This document shows positions 39,733 through 49,856 of a stretch of 64,000 nt of DNA, one piece after another (positions within the stretch are counted from its first letter, which is position 1; every line of letters begins with the position of its first letter). Position numbers and translations under genes: made by a program. Source of the DNA: Thiothrix caldifontis (GTDB taxonomy: Bacteria; Pseudomonadota; Gammaproteobacteria; Thiotrichales; Thiotrichaceae); NCBI RefSeq assembly GCF_900107695.1, contig NZ_FNQP01000005.1, positions 1-64,000 of the forward strand, in the 5' to 3' direction. The notes under the pieces are model-generated. The model had not been told where the DNA came from. It saw only the letters and a program-made list of their open reading frames with translations, and did no database searches.

Positions 39733-41977
39733 CTACCATGGCAGTTTGACTGCTACGCGGGTAGCGGTTCGGATAACCGTAGTACTTGTTGGATACCTCT
39801 GGTGATTTCATTTTAGTCAGCACTGCACCAATGATATTGCATTGTGCTTGCTGTAAACGCCCAACAGCATCTTTCAAATTGCGCTTGCGGGTTTGCCCAT
39901 TAGCATTCACTAATACCGTATTGCTAGTACGGTTGGAAATGATCAACGCATCCGCTAAGCCCATAACGGGCGGCCCATCAATGATAATGTGATCAAACAT
40001 ACCTTCCACTTCACTCAACAAAGCCGTAAAGCGCTCACCAGCCAATAATTCGGTCGGGTTAGGTACAGCAGAACCGGCACAAATAGCGGACAGATTTTGT
40101 ACTGTCGTCTCCTGAATCAACTCGCTAACATCTTTATCACCGAGCAGAAAATCACTAACCCCAAAACGATTCTCTAAACCCAACTTATTATGCGCTTCTG
40201 GATGGCGCATATCGCAATCAACCAGTAATACTTTTTTACCCGTATAAGCAAATACTGTTGCTAAATTAACGGCTGTCGTGGTTTTACCTTCGCTAGGTGA
40301 AGCACTGGTAACATTCATCACAAAAGCTAACCCTTGATGAGAAGGCGTCTTCATCATAATCAGATTTTCACGTAGTGACCGAAACGCCTCCAGCATGAAT
40401 GAACTACCAACCTGCCCACGCAGTGCCAATACATTCTTGTTGTTACGACCTGAAATATAAGGGATAACACCCAATAAAGGTATAGATCCCAGCACACGGC
40501 GCAAATCTTCAACACTTCTCAGGCGATCATCCATTACTTCTGCTATCGTGGCAGCCAATAAGCCTAAGAGCAAACCAACAGCAACTCCCATCACCAGATT
40601 CAAGGGAATATTCGGTGAAAACGGTTTAGTAGGAACGCTGGCCTCATCAACAATAGCAACGTTACTGGCGCTACTGTCCGCAACTCGACCAATTTCATTC
40701 AAACGTTCCAGCAAGCTTTCGTAGTTATCACGGTCTGCTTCAACCTCACGTTGGCGTGTCATATAGTCAACCGACTTGTCACGATTGCCCATCAGCACCG
40801 CTTCTTGCTTTTTGACCTCAGCCTTTAACTCACCTTCCCGTTGTTTAGCTGCCTCGTACTCTGCTTGCAGCTTACTACGGGCAGTACGGTCAATACTGGA
40901 TGATTCACGCTGGATTTCACCACTCAGTTGATCAATACGTGCTTGCAGTTGTTGCATTTCTGGAAAGCTCGCTTTAAACAAACGAGATTGATCACGATAC
41001 TCAGCTTGCACACGCGCCAACTCTTCTTTCAAGCGCTGTACAGCTGGATTTTCCAACGTTCGATCCGCACCCGCGACATTTTTAGAACGGTTATAAGCAG
41101 CTTCAGCCGCAATTCGCGCCCCTGTTGCGTCAGTCAACGCTAGATTGAGGGAGTCAAGTACCCCTGATGCCGAAGAACGATCCCCATCCAAGGTGATAAT
41201 GCCCTGCTTACGCGCGTAAGCCACTAGCTCATTTTCAGATTTTTCCAATTTACTTTTAGCTTCTTTTAATTTGGCTTCCAACGTTTCTTTCGTATTAGAA
41301 ACAGCCTCATTACGCAAATTCAAACTCATCTGCTTATAATTTGCTGCTAAAGTATTGACTATCGTGGCACTTAGCTCTGGATCAGTATGATCATAGCTAA
41401 TTTTAAAAATTTGAGAATCTTCAACAGGATAAATAGAGAGATTACGTCTAAAGTTTTCACCGACATCACTCACTGCATCAGGAGCCTCTCCATCACCTGC
41501 AACACTGCGTTTAACGGATGTTAACCAGCTATAGAGTTTCGTATACAAGGAAGTGTCATCTTCAAAGCGTGACGCAATCCCTAACTCCTTAATCGTTTCA
41601 CTCGTCAACCGTTCACTTGCGAGTAATTCGGTTTGCGTTTGGTAAAACTCCCGCTCACTTCGTGGAGTACGTGCACCTTCAGCACCATCACCCAATGTCA
41701 CTCTCACCTCTTCAGGCGTCACTTGTAAAGTAGTCGTTGCACGGTAGACATCTGGGGATAAAAAGGTAATAACAGCCGCTAGGATGAAAACGCTCAGAGC
41801 TGTTCCTAGTAACAACCATTTACGCCGCATCAACCTCCGCCATAACTCACCAAAACCCACTTCCTCGACTTGAGTTCTGGGAGCTATGTCTTCAATCGGG
41901 ATATACTCAATCATTTGACTATTGCCCGCCGCTCTCACTTCGAGACTTTTTGACTGGTTTGTGTAATAGTTTTCCAT
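39722..41977 (-). CDS. Polysaccharide chain-length protein with tyrosine autokinase (Wzc-like)
   Basis: The 751-residue protein (ATG at 41977 behind AAGGAG; GTG one codon earlier is possible) has a Wzz domain between two membrane helices (about 54-75 and 447-470), with a long coiled-coil periplasmic part, then a BY-kinase domain. Kinase motifs are Walker A SASPSEGKTTTAVN (Lys566 in the longer numbering), Walker A' LLVDCDMR and Walker B HIIIDGPPVMG. The tail has clustered tyrosines (NKYYGYPNRYP). In known systems such proteins control export and chain length. The last gene of the polysaccharide locus. No wza or low-molecular-weight phosphatase gene is beside it. Confidence 0.94.
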   Translation of the reverse strand: MENYYTNQSKSLEVRAAGNSQMIEYIPIEDIAPRTQVEEVGFGELWRRLMRRKWLLLGTALSVFILAAVITFLSPDVYRATTTLQVTPEEVRVTLGDGAEGARTPRSEREFYQTQTELLASERLTSETIKELGIASRFEDDTSLYTKLYSWLTSVKRSVAGDGEAPDAVSDVGENFRRNLSIYPVEDSQIFKISYDHTDPELSATIVNTLAANYKQMSLNLRNEAVSNTKETLEAKLKEAKSKLEKSENELVAYARKQGIITLDGDRSSASGVLDSLNLALTDATGARIAAEAAYNRSKNVAGADRTLENPAVQRLKEELARVQAEYRDQSRLFKASFPEMQQLQARIDQLSGEIQRESSSIDRTARSKLQAEYEAAKQREGELKAEVKKQEAVLMGNRDKSVDYMTRQREVEADRDNYESLLERLNEIGRVADSSASNVAIVDEASVPTKPFSPNIPLNLVMGVAVGLLLGLLAATIAEVMDDRLRSVEDLRRVLGSIPLLGVIPYISGRNNKNVLALRGQVGSSFMLEAFRSLRENLIMMKTPSHQGLAFVMNVTSASPSEGKTTTAVNLATVFAYTGKKVLLVDCDMRHPEAHNKLGLENRFGVSDFLLGDKDVSELIQETTVQNLSAICAGSAVPNPTELLAGERFTALLSEVEGMFDHIIIDGPPVMGLADALIISNRTSNTVLVNANGQTRKRNLKDAVGRLQQAQCNIIGAVLTKMKSPEVSNKYYGYPNRYPRSSQTAMVATQ

Positions 41978-42081
41978 CACTGCTCCTTGAGCCTTGCCGC
42001 TAACGGCTGCCTTTTGTTAATGACAAAGGTTTTTGCAATTCAACCAATAATAGTAAGTGGTGTAAAAGCACGCACATACGA

Positions 42082-43518
42082 CTAGGCTTCGTTTCGACCA
42101 TACTGATCTTCCAGACGCACAATATCGTCTTCCCCAAGGTAACTACCTGATTGCACCTCCACTAACTCCAAGGGTACTTTACCCGGATTAGCCAGACGGT
42201 GAGTGCTACCCAAGGGGATATAGGTTGACTGATTCTCGGTCAACAAAAAGGTCTTGTCACCACAAGTCACTTCTGCTGTACCCTTGACGACTATCCAGTG
42301 CTCCGCGCGGTGATGATGTTTTTGCAGGGATAGCTTTGCTCCAGGCTTGACTGTAATACGCTTGACTTGAAAGCGTTCCCCTGCATCTACCGAGTCGTAG
42401 CATCCCCACGGGCGATTAACTAAGCGGTGAATAATCGCTTCACTGCGACCTTCCGCTTCTAGCGCATTAACAATCTGCTTAACATCTTGAGCCTTACTTT
42501 TATGTGCGACTAGCGTGGCATCTTTAGTGTCAATAACAATGAGATCATCTACACCAACCAATGTGACCAACCGATCTTCAGTAAATACCAAGTTATTACC
42601 TGAACCATGGGTCATGACATTACCGCGTAACACGTTATTAGCCGCATCACGCTCACTCACTTCCCAAACAGCAGACCATGCTCCCACATCGTTCCAACCA
42701 GCAGTGAGTGGCACAGTCGCTGCATGGCGAGTGTGCTCCATAACCGCGTAGTCGATCGAATCAGAAGGGCACTCTCTGAACGCACCCGCATCCAAGCGCA
42801 CAAAATCTAAATCATGTTGCGCCTGTGCCAAGGTTTTTTTGCAGGCAGCCAATATTTCAGGCTTATAGGTTTCTAATTCATGTAAAAAAGTACTCGCTTT
42901 AAACATGAAAATACCGGAGTTCCACAAGTGTTTCCCGCCATTCAAATAGGCAGTGGCAATTTCCACATTGGGTTTTTCAGCAAAAGCTGCCACTTGCCAA
43001 GCATTATCAAAGCCGATGATGGCCTCACCTTGTTCAATATAGCCATACCCTGTTTCTGGTGACAGTGGCGTAATACCAAATGTCACTAAATAACCCTGAT
43101 TGGCTAAGGAAGAAGCTTGCATAATAGCCTGTTGAAAAGCACTTACGTCAGCAATCACATGGTCAGCAGGCAATACCAACATCACCGGATCTTGCCCTGT
43201 TTTCTCCAACAAGCTCAATGCGGCGACAGCTACGGCCGGAGCCGTATTGCGACCAACCGGCTCTAACAAAATGCCTTGGTGAGTCTGACCGATACTTTGC
43301 AATTGCTCTGCAACCATAAACCGGTGCTCTTCATTGCATACGATGACAGCAGGTTGCTTATCAACAATTCCCTCCAAACGCTCTAATGTCGACTGGAATA
43401 GCGTTCGATCTGCTGCAATCAACGGCAGGAATTGCTTCGGGCGCAGCTTACGGGATACTGGCCACAGGCGTGAACCAGAGCCACCAGAAAGAATGACAGG
43501 GGTTATTGGGGTTACCAT
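42082..43518 (-). CDS. manC: Mannose-1-phosphate guanylyltransferase / mannose-6-phosphate isomerase
   Basis: The bifunctional enzyme makes GDP-mannose and supplies mannose-6-phosphate. Start at 43518 is chosen for AGAAGG eight bases upstream, giving 478 residues; a longer frame to 43560 would overlap fcl. The N-terminal nucleotidyltransferase has LSGGSGSRLWPVSRKLRPKQF in parts; the C-terminal cupin-type isomerase has KPGAKLSLQKHHHRAEHWIVVKG in parts. It feeds gmd. No phosphomannomutase gene (manB) is in the window. Confidence 0.96.
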   Translation of the reverse strand: MVTPITPVILSGGSGSRLWPVSRKLRPKQFLPLIAADRTLFQSTLERLEGIVDKQPAVIVCNEEHRFMVAEQLQSIGQTHQGILLEPVGRNTAPAVAVAALSLLEKTGQDPVMLVLPADHVIADVSAFQQAIMQASSLANQGYLVTFGITPLSPETGYGYIEQGEAIIGFDNAWQVAAFAEKPNVEIATAYLNGGKHLWNSGIFMFKASTFLHELETYKPEILAACKKTLAQAQHDLDFVRLDAGAFRECPSDSIDYAVMEHTRHAATVPLTAGWNDVGAWSAVWEVSERDAANNVLRGNVMTHGSGNNLVFTEDRLVTLVGVDDLIVIDTKDATLVAHKSKAQDVKQIVNALEAEGRSEAIIHRLVNRPWGCYDSVDAGERFQVKRITVKPGAKLSLQKHHHRAEHWIVVKGTAEVTCGDKTFLLTENQSTYIPLGSTHRLANPGKVPLELVEVQSGSYLGEDDIVRLEDQYGRNEA

Positions 43519-43540
43519 CTCAAGACCTTCTTTAAACTTG

Positions 43541-44509
43541 TTAAGATTGACGGAAATCATTTTGGTGGCTTAAAAACCATTCATACGTTGACTTCAGCCC
43601 ATCAGGTAAGGATATTTGGGGTTCCCATCCCAGACTTTTGAGACGAGAAACATCCAGCAATTTACGGGGAGTGCCATCAGGCTTACTCGCATCAAACACA
43701 ATCTTTCCTTGATACCCTACAACCTCAGCCATCAATTCAGCCAGTTGAGCAATGGTGCAATCCGTGCCGGTTCCGACATTAATGTGTGACAAAGTTTGTG
43801 GAACAAGCTGCTGGTAAGCAGCATCATCCATTTCCATCACATGAATCGACGCAGCCGCCATGTCGTCTACATGTAAAAATTCCCGGAGCGGCTTTCCTGA
43901 ACCCCAAACAACAACTTGGGGAGCGTTTGCCAACATTGCCTCGTGAAACCTTCGCATTAAAGCAGGAATAACGTGCGAGTTTTCTGGGTGGAAATTATCA
44001 TTAAACCCGTACAAATTGGTCGGCATGACGCTACGGTATTGCGTGCCATACTGACGGTTGTAGGATTCACATAATTTGATACCGGCGATTTTGGCAATAG
44101 CGTAAGGCTCATTGGTACATTCCAACTCACCTTGCAGTAATTCAGACTCTGGAATCGGCTGTTTTGCAAACTTGGGGTAAATACAAGACGAGCCAAGGAA
44201 TAGCAGGCGTTTGACACCTGCTTTCCAAGCTGAATGAATAATATTGCATTCAATCATCAGATTTTCATAAATAAAATCTGCCGGATACGTACTATTAGCA
44301 TGGATTCCCCCAACTTTTGCCGCCGCCAGATAGACTTGATCAATATTTTCCGTTTGGAAGAACTGCTCAACGTCTTGTTGACAACTTAAGTTCAACTCCT
44401 GTCGGGAACGAACCACCAACTCAACCTCAGAACGCTGTTCCAATTGGCGAACTAACGCGGAACCGACCATTCCACGATGGCCTGCGACATAAATGCGGGT
44501 TTTTTTCAT
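43541..44509 (-). CDS. fcl: GDP-L-fucose synthase
   Basis: Fcl is the bifunctional epimerase/reductase that turns GDP-4-keto-6-deoxy-mannose into GDP-L-fucose. The 322-residue SDR protein has [15 protein letters not shown] for NADP binding and the catalytic YAIAK motif, with the conserved GSSCIYPK and the TNLYG segment. It follows gmd after five bases. Confidence 0.97.
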   Translation of the reverse strand: MKKTRIYVAGHRGMVGSALVRQLEQRSEVELVVRSRQELNLSCQQDVEQFFQTENIDQVYLAAAKVGGIHANSTYPADFIYENLMIECNIIHSAWKAGVKRLLFLGSSCIYPKFAKQPIPESELLQGELECTNEPYAIAKIAGIKLCESYNRQYGTQYRSVMPTNLYGFNDNFHPENSHVIPALMRRFHEAMLANAPQVVVWGSGKPLREFLHVDDMAAASIHVMEMDDAAYQQLVPQTLSHINVGTGTDCTIAQLAELMAEVVGYQGKIVFDASKPDGTPRKLLDVSRLKSLGWEPQISLPDGLKSTYEWFLSHQNDFRQS

Positions 44510-44514
44510 GCGTA

Positions 44515-45663
44515 TTACTCGTGATAAGACATAATGCGGTGACCGTGATCCTTCAAATGCTTTTCTTTCAGCATCAATTTCAGGTCAGATTCCATCATGT
44601 CATTCACCAGTGAATTCAGATCATGCTTAGGAACCCAACCCAACTTTTCCTTGGCTTTGCTTGGATCGCCGATCAACAGCTCGACTTCAGTTGGACGGAA
44701 GTAACGTGGATCAACCGCTATCACTTCACGTCCTACTGTTAGCCCATGCTGCTCAGGTGTGCCACCTGTTGCCGTTTCGTACACATCGCGGTCAAAACCA
44801 GCAATGATGCCTTTTTCATCAACACCTTCACCATGGAAGTCAATCTTGATACCTGCACGTGCGAACGACATGCGTACAAATTCACGTACTTCGGTGGTAA
44901 CACCAGTGGCAATTGCAAAATCTTCTGGTTGGTCAGCTTGCAGAATCAACCACATCATTTCCACGTAGTCCTGTGCATGACCCCAGTCACGTTTCGCAGA
45001 CAAATTACCTAAATACAGGTTTTCTTGTAAGCCCAATGCAATGCGGGAAGCCGCACGAGTGATTTTACGAGTTACAAACGTTTCACCACGTAAAGGCGAT
45101 TCGTGGTTGAACAAGATACCGTTACACGCAAACATACCGTAGGCTTCACGATAGTTAACAGTGATCCAGTAAGCGTATAACTTAGCCACTGCGTATGGTG
45201 AACGTGGATAGAACGGAGTGGTTTCTTTTTGCGGCACTTCTTGCACCAAACCGTACAATTCAGACGTTGATGCTTGATAAATACGAGTTTTCTTGGTCAA
45301 GTTGAGAAACCGAACTGCTTCAAGAATACGCAAAGTACCAATACCATCCGCGTTGGCGGTGTATTCGGGCATATCGAAAGAAACGTGTACATGGCTCATT
45401 GCCGCGAGGTTATAAATTTCATCAGGCTGCACCAGACCGATAATACGGGTCAGGTTCATGCTGTCAGTCATATCACCATAATGCAGCACGAACTTGCCAT
45501 CAGAGGTATGCGGATCTTGGTACAAATGGTCGATACGGTCGGTATTCAGCGACGAAGAACGACGCTTGATACCATGCACGGTATAGCCCTTTTTCAACAA
45601 AAACTCGGCCAAATAAGCACCATCTTGCCCAGTGATCCCAGTAATTAAAGCCGTTTTACTCAT
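44515..45663 (-). CDS. gmd: GDP-mannose 4,6-dehydratase
   Basis: Gmd makes GDP-4-keto-6-deoxy-D-mannose, the branch point to fucose, perosamine and rhamnose sugars. The 382-residue protein has [19 protein letters not shown] for NADP binding, [15 protein letters not shown], and YAVAK as catalytic Tyr/Lys. Length is standard. It lies upstream of fcl and downstream of the glycosyltransferase block. Confidence 0.98.
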   Translation of the reverse strand: MSKTALITGITGQDGAYLAEFLLKKGYTVHGIKRRSSSLNTDRIDHLYQDPHTSDGKFVLHYGDMTDSMNLTRIIGLVQPDEIYNLAAMSHVHVSFDMPEYTANADGIGTLRILEAVRFLNLTKKTRIYQASTSELYGLVQEVPQKETTPFYPRSPYAVAKLYAYWITVNYREAYGMFACNGILFNHESPLRGETFVTRKITRAASRIALGLQENLYLGNLSAKRDWGHAQDYVEMMWLILQADQPEDFAIATGVTTEVREFVRMSFARAGIKIDFHGEGVDEKGIIAGFDRDVYETATGGTPEQHGLTVGREVIAVDPRYFRPTEVELLIGDPSKAKEKLGWVPKHDLNSLVNDMMESDLKLMLKEKHLKDHGHRIMSYHE

Positions 45664-45676
45664 GATTATTCCTTAT

Positions 45677-46486
45677 TTAGATAACTTGATTGTTAGAGGT
45701 CGTTTTGCTGCGAATCAGCAAATACAAAGGGTATGAGAACCGTTTCAGATTCATCAAACCAACCGAACGTGCTGCATATACAGCCGACGATGCGGGTGAG
45801 CAAAGGCCATTTTCCACCCTTAAATTAAAGTCTTCCTTGATACCAGACAATCGCCGATTATTAGAGACACCTGTCATATCAAAGCGTGAAATGACCATAT
45901 CTAAAAGTTGCATTTCCGATGGGTGTTTAAGCATTTTTACAGCTTTCACGATATAGTCATAGTCCGACGAAATTTTATACTTAAGATCGTAACGCAACCC
46001 GGCATAGCGATAGTGGAAAAACATAGACTGATGACTACAGAACATGCCTTTCTTAAGACTAATTGTATTGCTTGCTTCTTTGATTATTTGCTTACCATCA
46101 GCAAACTCTTCGCACATATGCCCGTATACGATCGCAGGTAACTGATTACCGAATGCATGAATAGCCCCATCCAATTGCTCAAGGGTTGTAGGTGCAAACA
46201 ACGAATCCCCAGAGTTAAGAAAACAGAAATAATCACAAGGCTGAATACGGCTAATTCCCTTATTCATAGCATCGTAAATACCATGATCTGCTTCTGAGAT
46301 TGAACGAATCTTGGTTTGTATTGCAGACAGTTGCTCTAGATAAGCTGGGGTACCATCCTTTGAACCGCCATCAATGATAACACACTCCCAATTGCTATAA
46401 GATTGCGCAAGTAAAGAATCAACAGTTCGTCTTAAACCCTGAAGATTATTATAGCAAATTGTTATAAAAAAGAACTTACTACTCAT
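45677..46486 (-). CDS. Family 2 glycosyltransferase
   Basis: The 269-residue GT-A enzyme has the FFITICYNNLQGLRRTVDSLL start and DGGSKDGT (donor-binding), with SGD in the metal-binding position (FLNSGDSLF). It resembles WcaA/colanic-acid-type transferases. The sugar donor is not deducible. It overlaps the preceding Alg13-like gene by eight bases. Confidence 0.9.
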   Translation of the reverse strand: MSSKFFFITICYNNLQGLRRTVDSLLAQSYSNWECVIIDGGSKDGTPAYLEQLSAIQTKIRSISEADHGIYDAMNKGISRIQPCDYFCFLNSGDSLFAPTTLEQLDGAIHAFGNQLPAIVYGHMCEEFADGKQIIKEASNTISLKKGMFCSHQSMFFHYRYAGLRYDLKYKISSDYDYIVKAVKMLKHPSEMQLLDMVISRFDMTGVSNNRRLSGIKEDFNLRVENGLCSPASSAVYAARSVGLMNLKRFSYPLYLLIRSKTTSNNQVI

Positions 46487-46973
46487 AAATATATCTCAAA
46501 ACCTCACGCACCGCATTAAATTCAACCTTTTCATAAGGTTGTAGATGCTGAGTATGTCTATCAATTGCTAGAATAGCCGGTACAATTTCCTGAACATGGT
46601 CGCAAACTGCACATAATTTTTGTGACCGCACATAATTCGCTAGCTCAGCTTGGTGCTTATCCGGTCTTTCCACATTAGGAACAACTAATACTCTTTTTTT
46701 GTGTTCCAATAACATAAAAATGGTACCTGCCCCCGCATGAGTAATAAAAAAATCATAGTGTGCTAATTTATCTCGCAGGCTTTTATCGAAATCAAACCAT
46801 GCTTTATATTTGGGGCGATATACACCTTCTCCGATCTGCAAAGTGATTTCATAGTTCTGTTCAAGCTCTCTACTCTCATCAATTTTTCGCACAAGAGAGT
46901 CAAACCCAGTAGTACCCGTTATGACTAGGATTCGCGTTTTTTTATTAGAGGCGTCCGGCGAACTCAGCGTCAC
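46479..46973 (-). CDS. Alg13/PssE-type glycosyltransferase subunit (catalytic half)
   Basis: The 164-residue protein is the C-terminal half of a split GT28-type enzyme. It has a conserved LVITGTTGFDSLV start and THAGAGTIFMLLEHKKRVLVVPN, which forms the donor nucleotide site. It overlaps its membrane partner gene by 29 bases. The PssD/PssE pair transfers glucuronic acid in rhizobial EPS synthesis; the donor here is unknown. Confidence 0.9.
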   Translation of the reverse strand: MTLSSPDASNKKTRILVITGTTGFDSLVRKIDESRELEQNYEITLQIGEGVYRPKYKAWFDFDKSLRDKLAHYDFFITHAGAGTIFMLLEHKKRVLVVPNVERPDKHQAELANYVRSQKLCAVCDHVQEIVPAILAIDRHTQHLQPYEKVEFNAVREVLRYIYE

Positions 46974-47430
46974 GATATAACTCCTTCAAAGATTCATTTT
47001 GTACAAAAAATTTAGTACTGAAGGGAGAGCACGCCTTACCAGATAAGCTTTTACTGGTAAATCGACACCAATCTTCAAAAAATATACGTTTCTTAACCCC
47101 AAGAACTTTGCAAACCATAAAGACAGGAATGCAAATCCCAGGCCCAAAACCAATCACCGCGCGAGGCTTATATTGTCGCACCAGCTTTATGGTTAAGCTT
47201 ACCGCTTTCAGATAAGCATTCAAGAAAGTGAGCGGATTGAAGGACTCATTTTTATGCCTAATGGGCATCACTGTATAAATATTTTCAATCAACTCAGATT
47301 TCATTGTTTCCGTATCCGTTATGTGGATGAAATCAAGTTTAGGATCAAGAGACTGCATCTGCTTCATCAGACGCATAGCCTGATCATGATGACCGCCCTC
47401 GCCGTACACAAGCAATATACTTATATCCAT
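46945..47430 (-). CDS. Alg14/PssD-type glycosyltransferase subunit (membrane half)
   Basis: The 161-residue protein starts ISILLVYGEGGHHDQAMRL, with the GEGGH loop typical of Alg14, and has an IGFGPGICIPVF segment. It anchors the Alg13-like subunit at the membrane and contributes acceptor binding. Its start overlaps the polymerase gene by 47 bases, so translation of the two is probably linked. Confidence 0.88.
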   Translation of the reverse strand: MDISILLVYGEGGHHDQAMRLMKQMQSLDPKLDFIHITDTETMKSELIENIYTVMPIRHKNESFNPLTFLNAYLKAVSLTIKLVRQYKPRAVIGFGPGICIPVFMVCKVLGVKKRIFFEDWCRFTSKSLSGKACSPFSTKFFVQNESLKELYRDAEFAGRL

Positions 47431-48661
47431 GGTCTACTCCTTGCAATCTAATTAATACTATTAATAATGCAAACTCTTCTGCCCCTCTGCCCAAGAAATC
47501 TCCAAATGGAATAATCATAAAATCTGCCAATAACATTGCCATCAATATAATTGAAAAATGATTGCGATATTTTTCAGCTAAACGATGCACAATCATAATC
47601 ATCATAAAAACTAACGGGAAAAAGAAGATACCAAACTTAAACAATAAACCGCCCAAACCAATATCTGATACATACATGTTAATTCCGTAAACTGAACGGA
47701 ACCCCTCATTAAACTGTAGGGACAATGCGCCATGAGGTAGCAGAAAGTGATTTAGTGCTTCTCCCAACATCACATGTAGTTCTCGATTACGGTGATAATC
47801 ATAGAAGAACACCGGTTCATTAAATGTGTAGGCATACAAGAAATAGGACAAGTACCCTAGAATAGCCACCGCAGGCACAAGTAACATAACACCAACATTA
47901 AAATTACTCAGGCGCTGCCGCAAAATAGTTATCCACAGCAACGTCAGCACAATAGCTAAGCCCAAGCCACGAGTCTGATTGATGAACAACATATATGCTG
48001 CTAGCAATACAATGGGCAAAACAGCCTTTAAAAATTGCCCACGAGCAATCAGATAATAAGGGTAAAATGTTATAAGGAACCCCGCTTCTAAAAAGCGAGT
48101 ATCAAAACGCTCATCAGTTGCCACAAAATCTTCAGCAAACTGCTCTGAGTGTACCGAAAAGGCAAAACCAGAATTACGCGGAATCAGCTCAAAGGCATTC
48201 GCAGCAGACCAAGCCAATCCCAAGTAAAACAAATACTTAAGAACAGATTCCAAATCAGCCTCACCGTATGCCTTACGCCCTCCAATCGTCAACATAATTA
48301 AAAAGTATACGAAATAAAGTAACGTCCGTCGCTCTTCTAGCAAACCATACTGTAAAGGCTGCTGATAACTGAGATAAGCAAACACTGGCGGAATAAGAAA
48401 GAGCAATAACACCATTACTAATAGATACCAATCAACAGTGTCCAACTCCTCTTTTTTTAGAACTAAAACATACCCTACCGCCAACACTGAAAGAACAATG
48501 ACTCCTTCTCGCAGAAATACCAAGCCATAGCGATGGTCATCGCTCAGAAAAAACAAACCCGACACTAATGCGAATGCTGCCACCATTAAAAACTTATCGT
48601 AGGCAGAGGCTATCGCCCCGTTATAATGGGGCACTTTCAGGAATGTAGAGTTAAGCTGCAT
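47384..48661 (-). CDS. Probable O-antigen/EPS polymerase (Wzy-like)
   Basis: The 425-residue protein has about ten to twelve membrane helices and little else that is conserved, as usual for Wzy. A large loop lies between helices near residues 160-200 and another near 280-310 (HRNRELHVMLGEALNHFL). It lies between two glycosyltransferase blocks and next to a flippase gene in the same operon, so polymerase is the best role. No direct motif proves it. Confidence 0.75.
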   Translation of the reverse strand: MQLNSTFLKVPHYNGAIASAYDKFLMVAAFALVSGLFFLSDDHRYGLVFLREGVIVLSVLAVGYVLVLKKEELDTVDWYLLVMVLLLFLIPPVFAYLSYQQPLQYGLLEERRTLLYFVYFLIMLTIGGRKAYGEADLESVLKYLFYLGLAWSAANAFELIPRNSGFAFSVHSEQFAEDFVATDERFDTRFLEAGFLITFYPYYLIARGQFLKAVLPIVLLAAYMLFINQTRGLGLAIVLTLLWITILRQRLSNFNVGVMLLVPAVAILGYLSYFLYAYTFNEPVFFYDYHRNRELHVMLGEALNHFLLPHGALSLQFNEGFRSVYGINMYVSDIGLGGLLFKFGIFFFPLVFMMIMIVHRLAEKYRNHFSIILMAMLLADFMIIPFGDFLGRGAEEFALLIVLIRLQGVDHGYKYIACVRRGRSS

Positions 48662-48672
48662 ACAAATCCCCG

Positions 48673-49824
48673 TTACTTATTGATGACATCCAATATTTTC
48701 CTAGCATAGCCTTTATGATCAAAACTGCTAACGCGCTGCCGACCTCGCTCCGCTAGCTCAGATGCTAACGACGCATCGCGCAACAATTGCAGCATTTTAT
48801 TAGCCATATCTGCGGGATCATTTGGATCAAAAATCAACGCTGCATCACCAACTTGTTCTGGCAAAGCAACCACATTAGAACAACATACAGGTACACCTAA
48901 AGCAAATGCCTCATAAATAGGTATACTTACACTCTCGAATAATGTGGGCATAACCAACATCTGCGCCATTTTGTAGAGGTAGGGAATATCCTCATAATCA
49001 ATATAACCCAAGTGTTTAACGCGGTGTCCAATACCTAATTCTTGTATTTTAGCGACTAACTTAGGGTAATTGTCTTGCTGAGAACCGGATAGAATTAAGG
49101 TAACATCTTCATCCGTCTCATTCACAATAATATTAAATGCATCGACCAACTTGATATGATTTTTATGAAACCAACACTGCGCAGGATAAAACACATAGCG
49201 CTCTGGTAAACTATACTTACGTTTCACTGAGCAAAAATTCTTCTGATCAACCTCATAACTCAGTAAAAAGCTTGGCGGTGGTGATTGAATAACCGCTATT
49301 TTATTACTATCAGTGCCTAAAAAATGCATGATGTCTTGTTTGACATAATTTGATTCACAAATCACTGCATTCGCAGACTTAGTTAATGCTCGATTACGTA
49401 ACTCCCGCTTGAAACGCTCAATCCATGTAAAAGCATGTGGATAATATTTTTCCTGCATATCATGCAAAGTAAAAACGAACGGCTTCCTCAAAAACAGGTG
49501 TGGGTAAACCGAAGTTGCTGGTGACATGAATAAATCAATATCAGCATAGATTTGTTTTTCGTCATTTCGCAAAAAAAATGACCAACGCAATCCCAGCAAA
49601 AGCTGAGCAAATATAATAACCTGATTGACACCAGAACGATTACAAGGATTCAGTTTCCTGACCTCTAAACCGTAACCATCAAAGCGTGTATCATTCATGT
49701 CAGCAAAAATAATATACGTATTACTCCTATCCGCAACGAGTGCATCAACCATGGATTGAATATACTGAAAAATCCCCCCTCCATGCATAGGATAGAATGT
49801 TAGTATACCTATTTTTTTCTTCAT
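48673..49824 (-). CDS. Family 1 glycosyltransferase
   Basis: The 383-residue GT-B enzyme (ATG at 49824; a TTG three codons upstream is less likely) has KIGILTFYPMHGGGIFQY at its start and the Glycos_transf_1 block VKHLGYIDYEDIPYLYKMAQMLVMPTLFESVSIPIYEAFALGVPV in parts, with E-x7-E type donor-binding residues. It would add one sugar of the repeat unit. The donor is unknown. Confidence 0.92.
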   Translation of the reverse strand: MKKKIGILTFYPMHGGGIFQYIQSMVDALVADRSNTYIIFADMNDTRFDGYGLEVRKLNPCNRSGVNQVIIFAQLLLGLRWSFFLRNDEKQIYADIDLFMSPATSVYPHLFLRKPFVFTLHDMQEKYYPHAFTWIERFKRELRNRALTKSANAVICESNYVKQDIMHFLGTDSNKIAVIQSPPPSFLLSYEVDQKNFCSVKRKYSLPERYVFYPAQCWFHKNHIKLVDAFNIIVNETDEDVTLILSGSQQDNYPKLVAKIQELGIGHRVKHLGYIDYEDIPYLYKMAQMLVMPTLFESVSIPIYEAFALGVPVCCSNVVALPEQVGDAALIFDPNDPADMANKMLQLLRDASLASELAERGRQRVSSFDHKGYARKILDVINK

Positions 49825-49856
49825 AAAAAGCAACCAGATCGTTATTTATTAATATG

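Noticed and set aside
42001-42025. GCCG/CGGC stem between the kinase gene and manC
   Set aside because: The stem is only four bases with weak T content on the plus strand, opposite to the operon direction.
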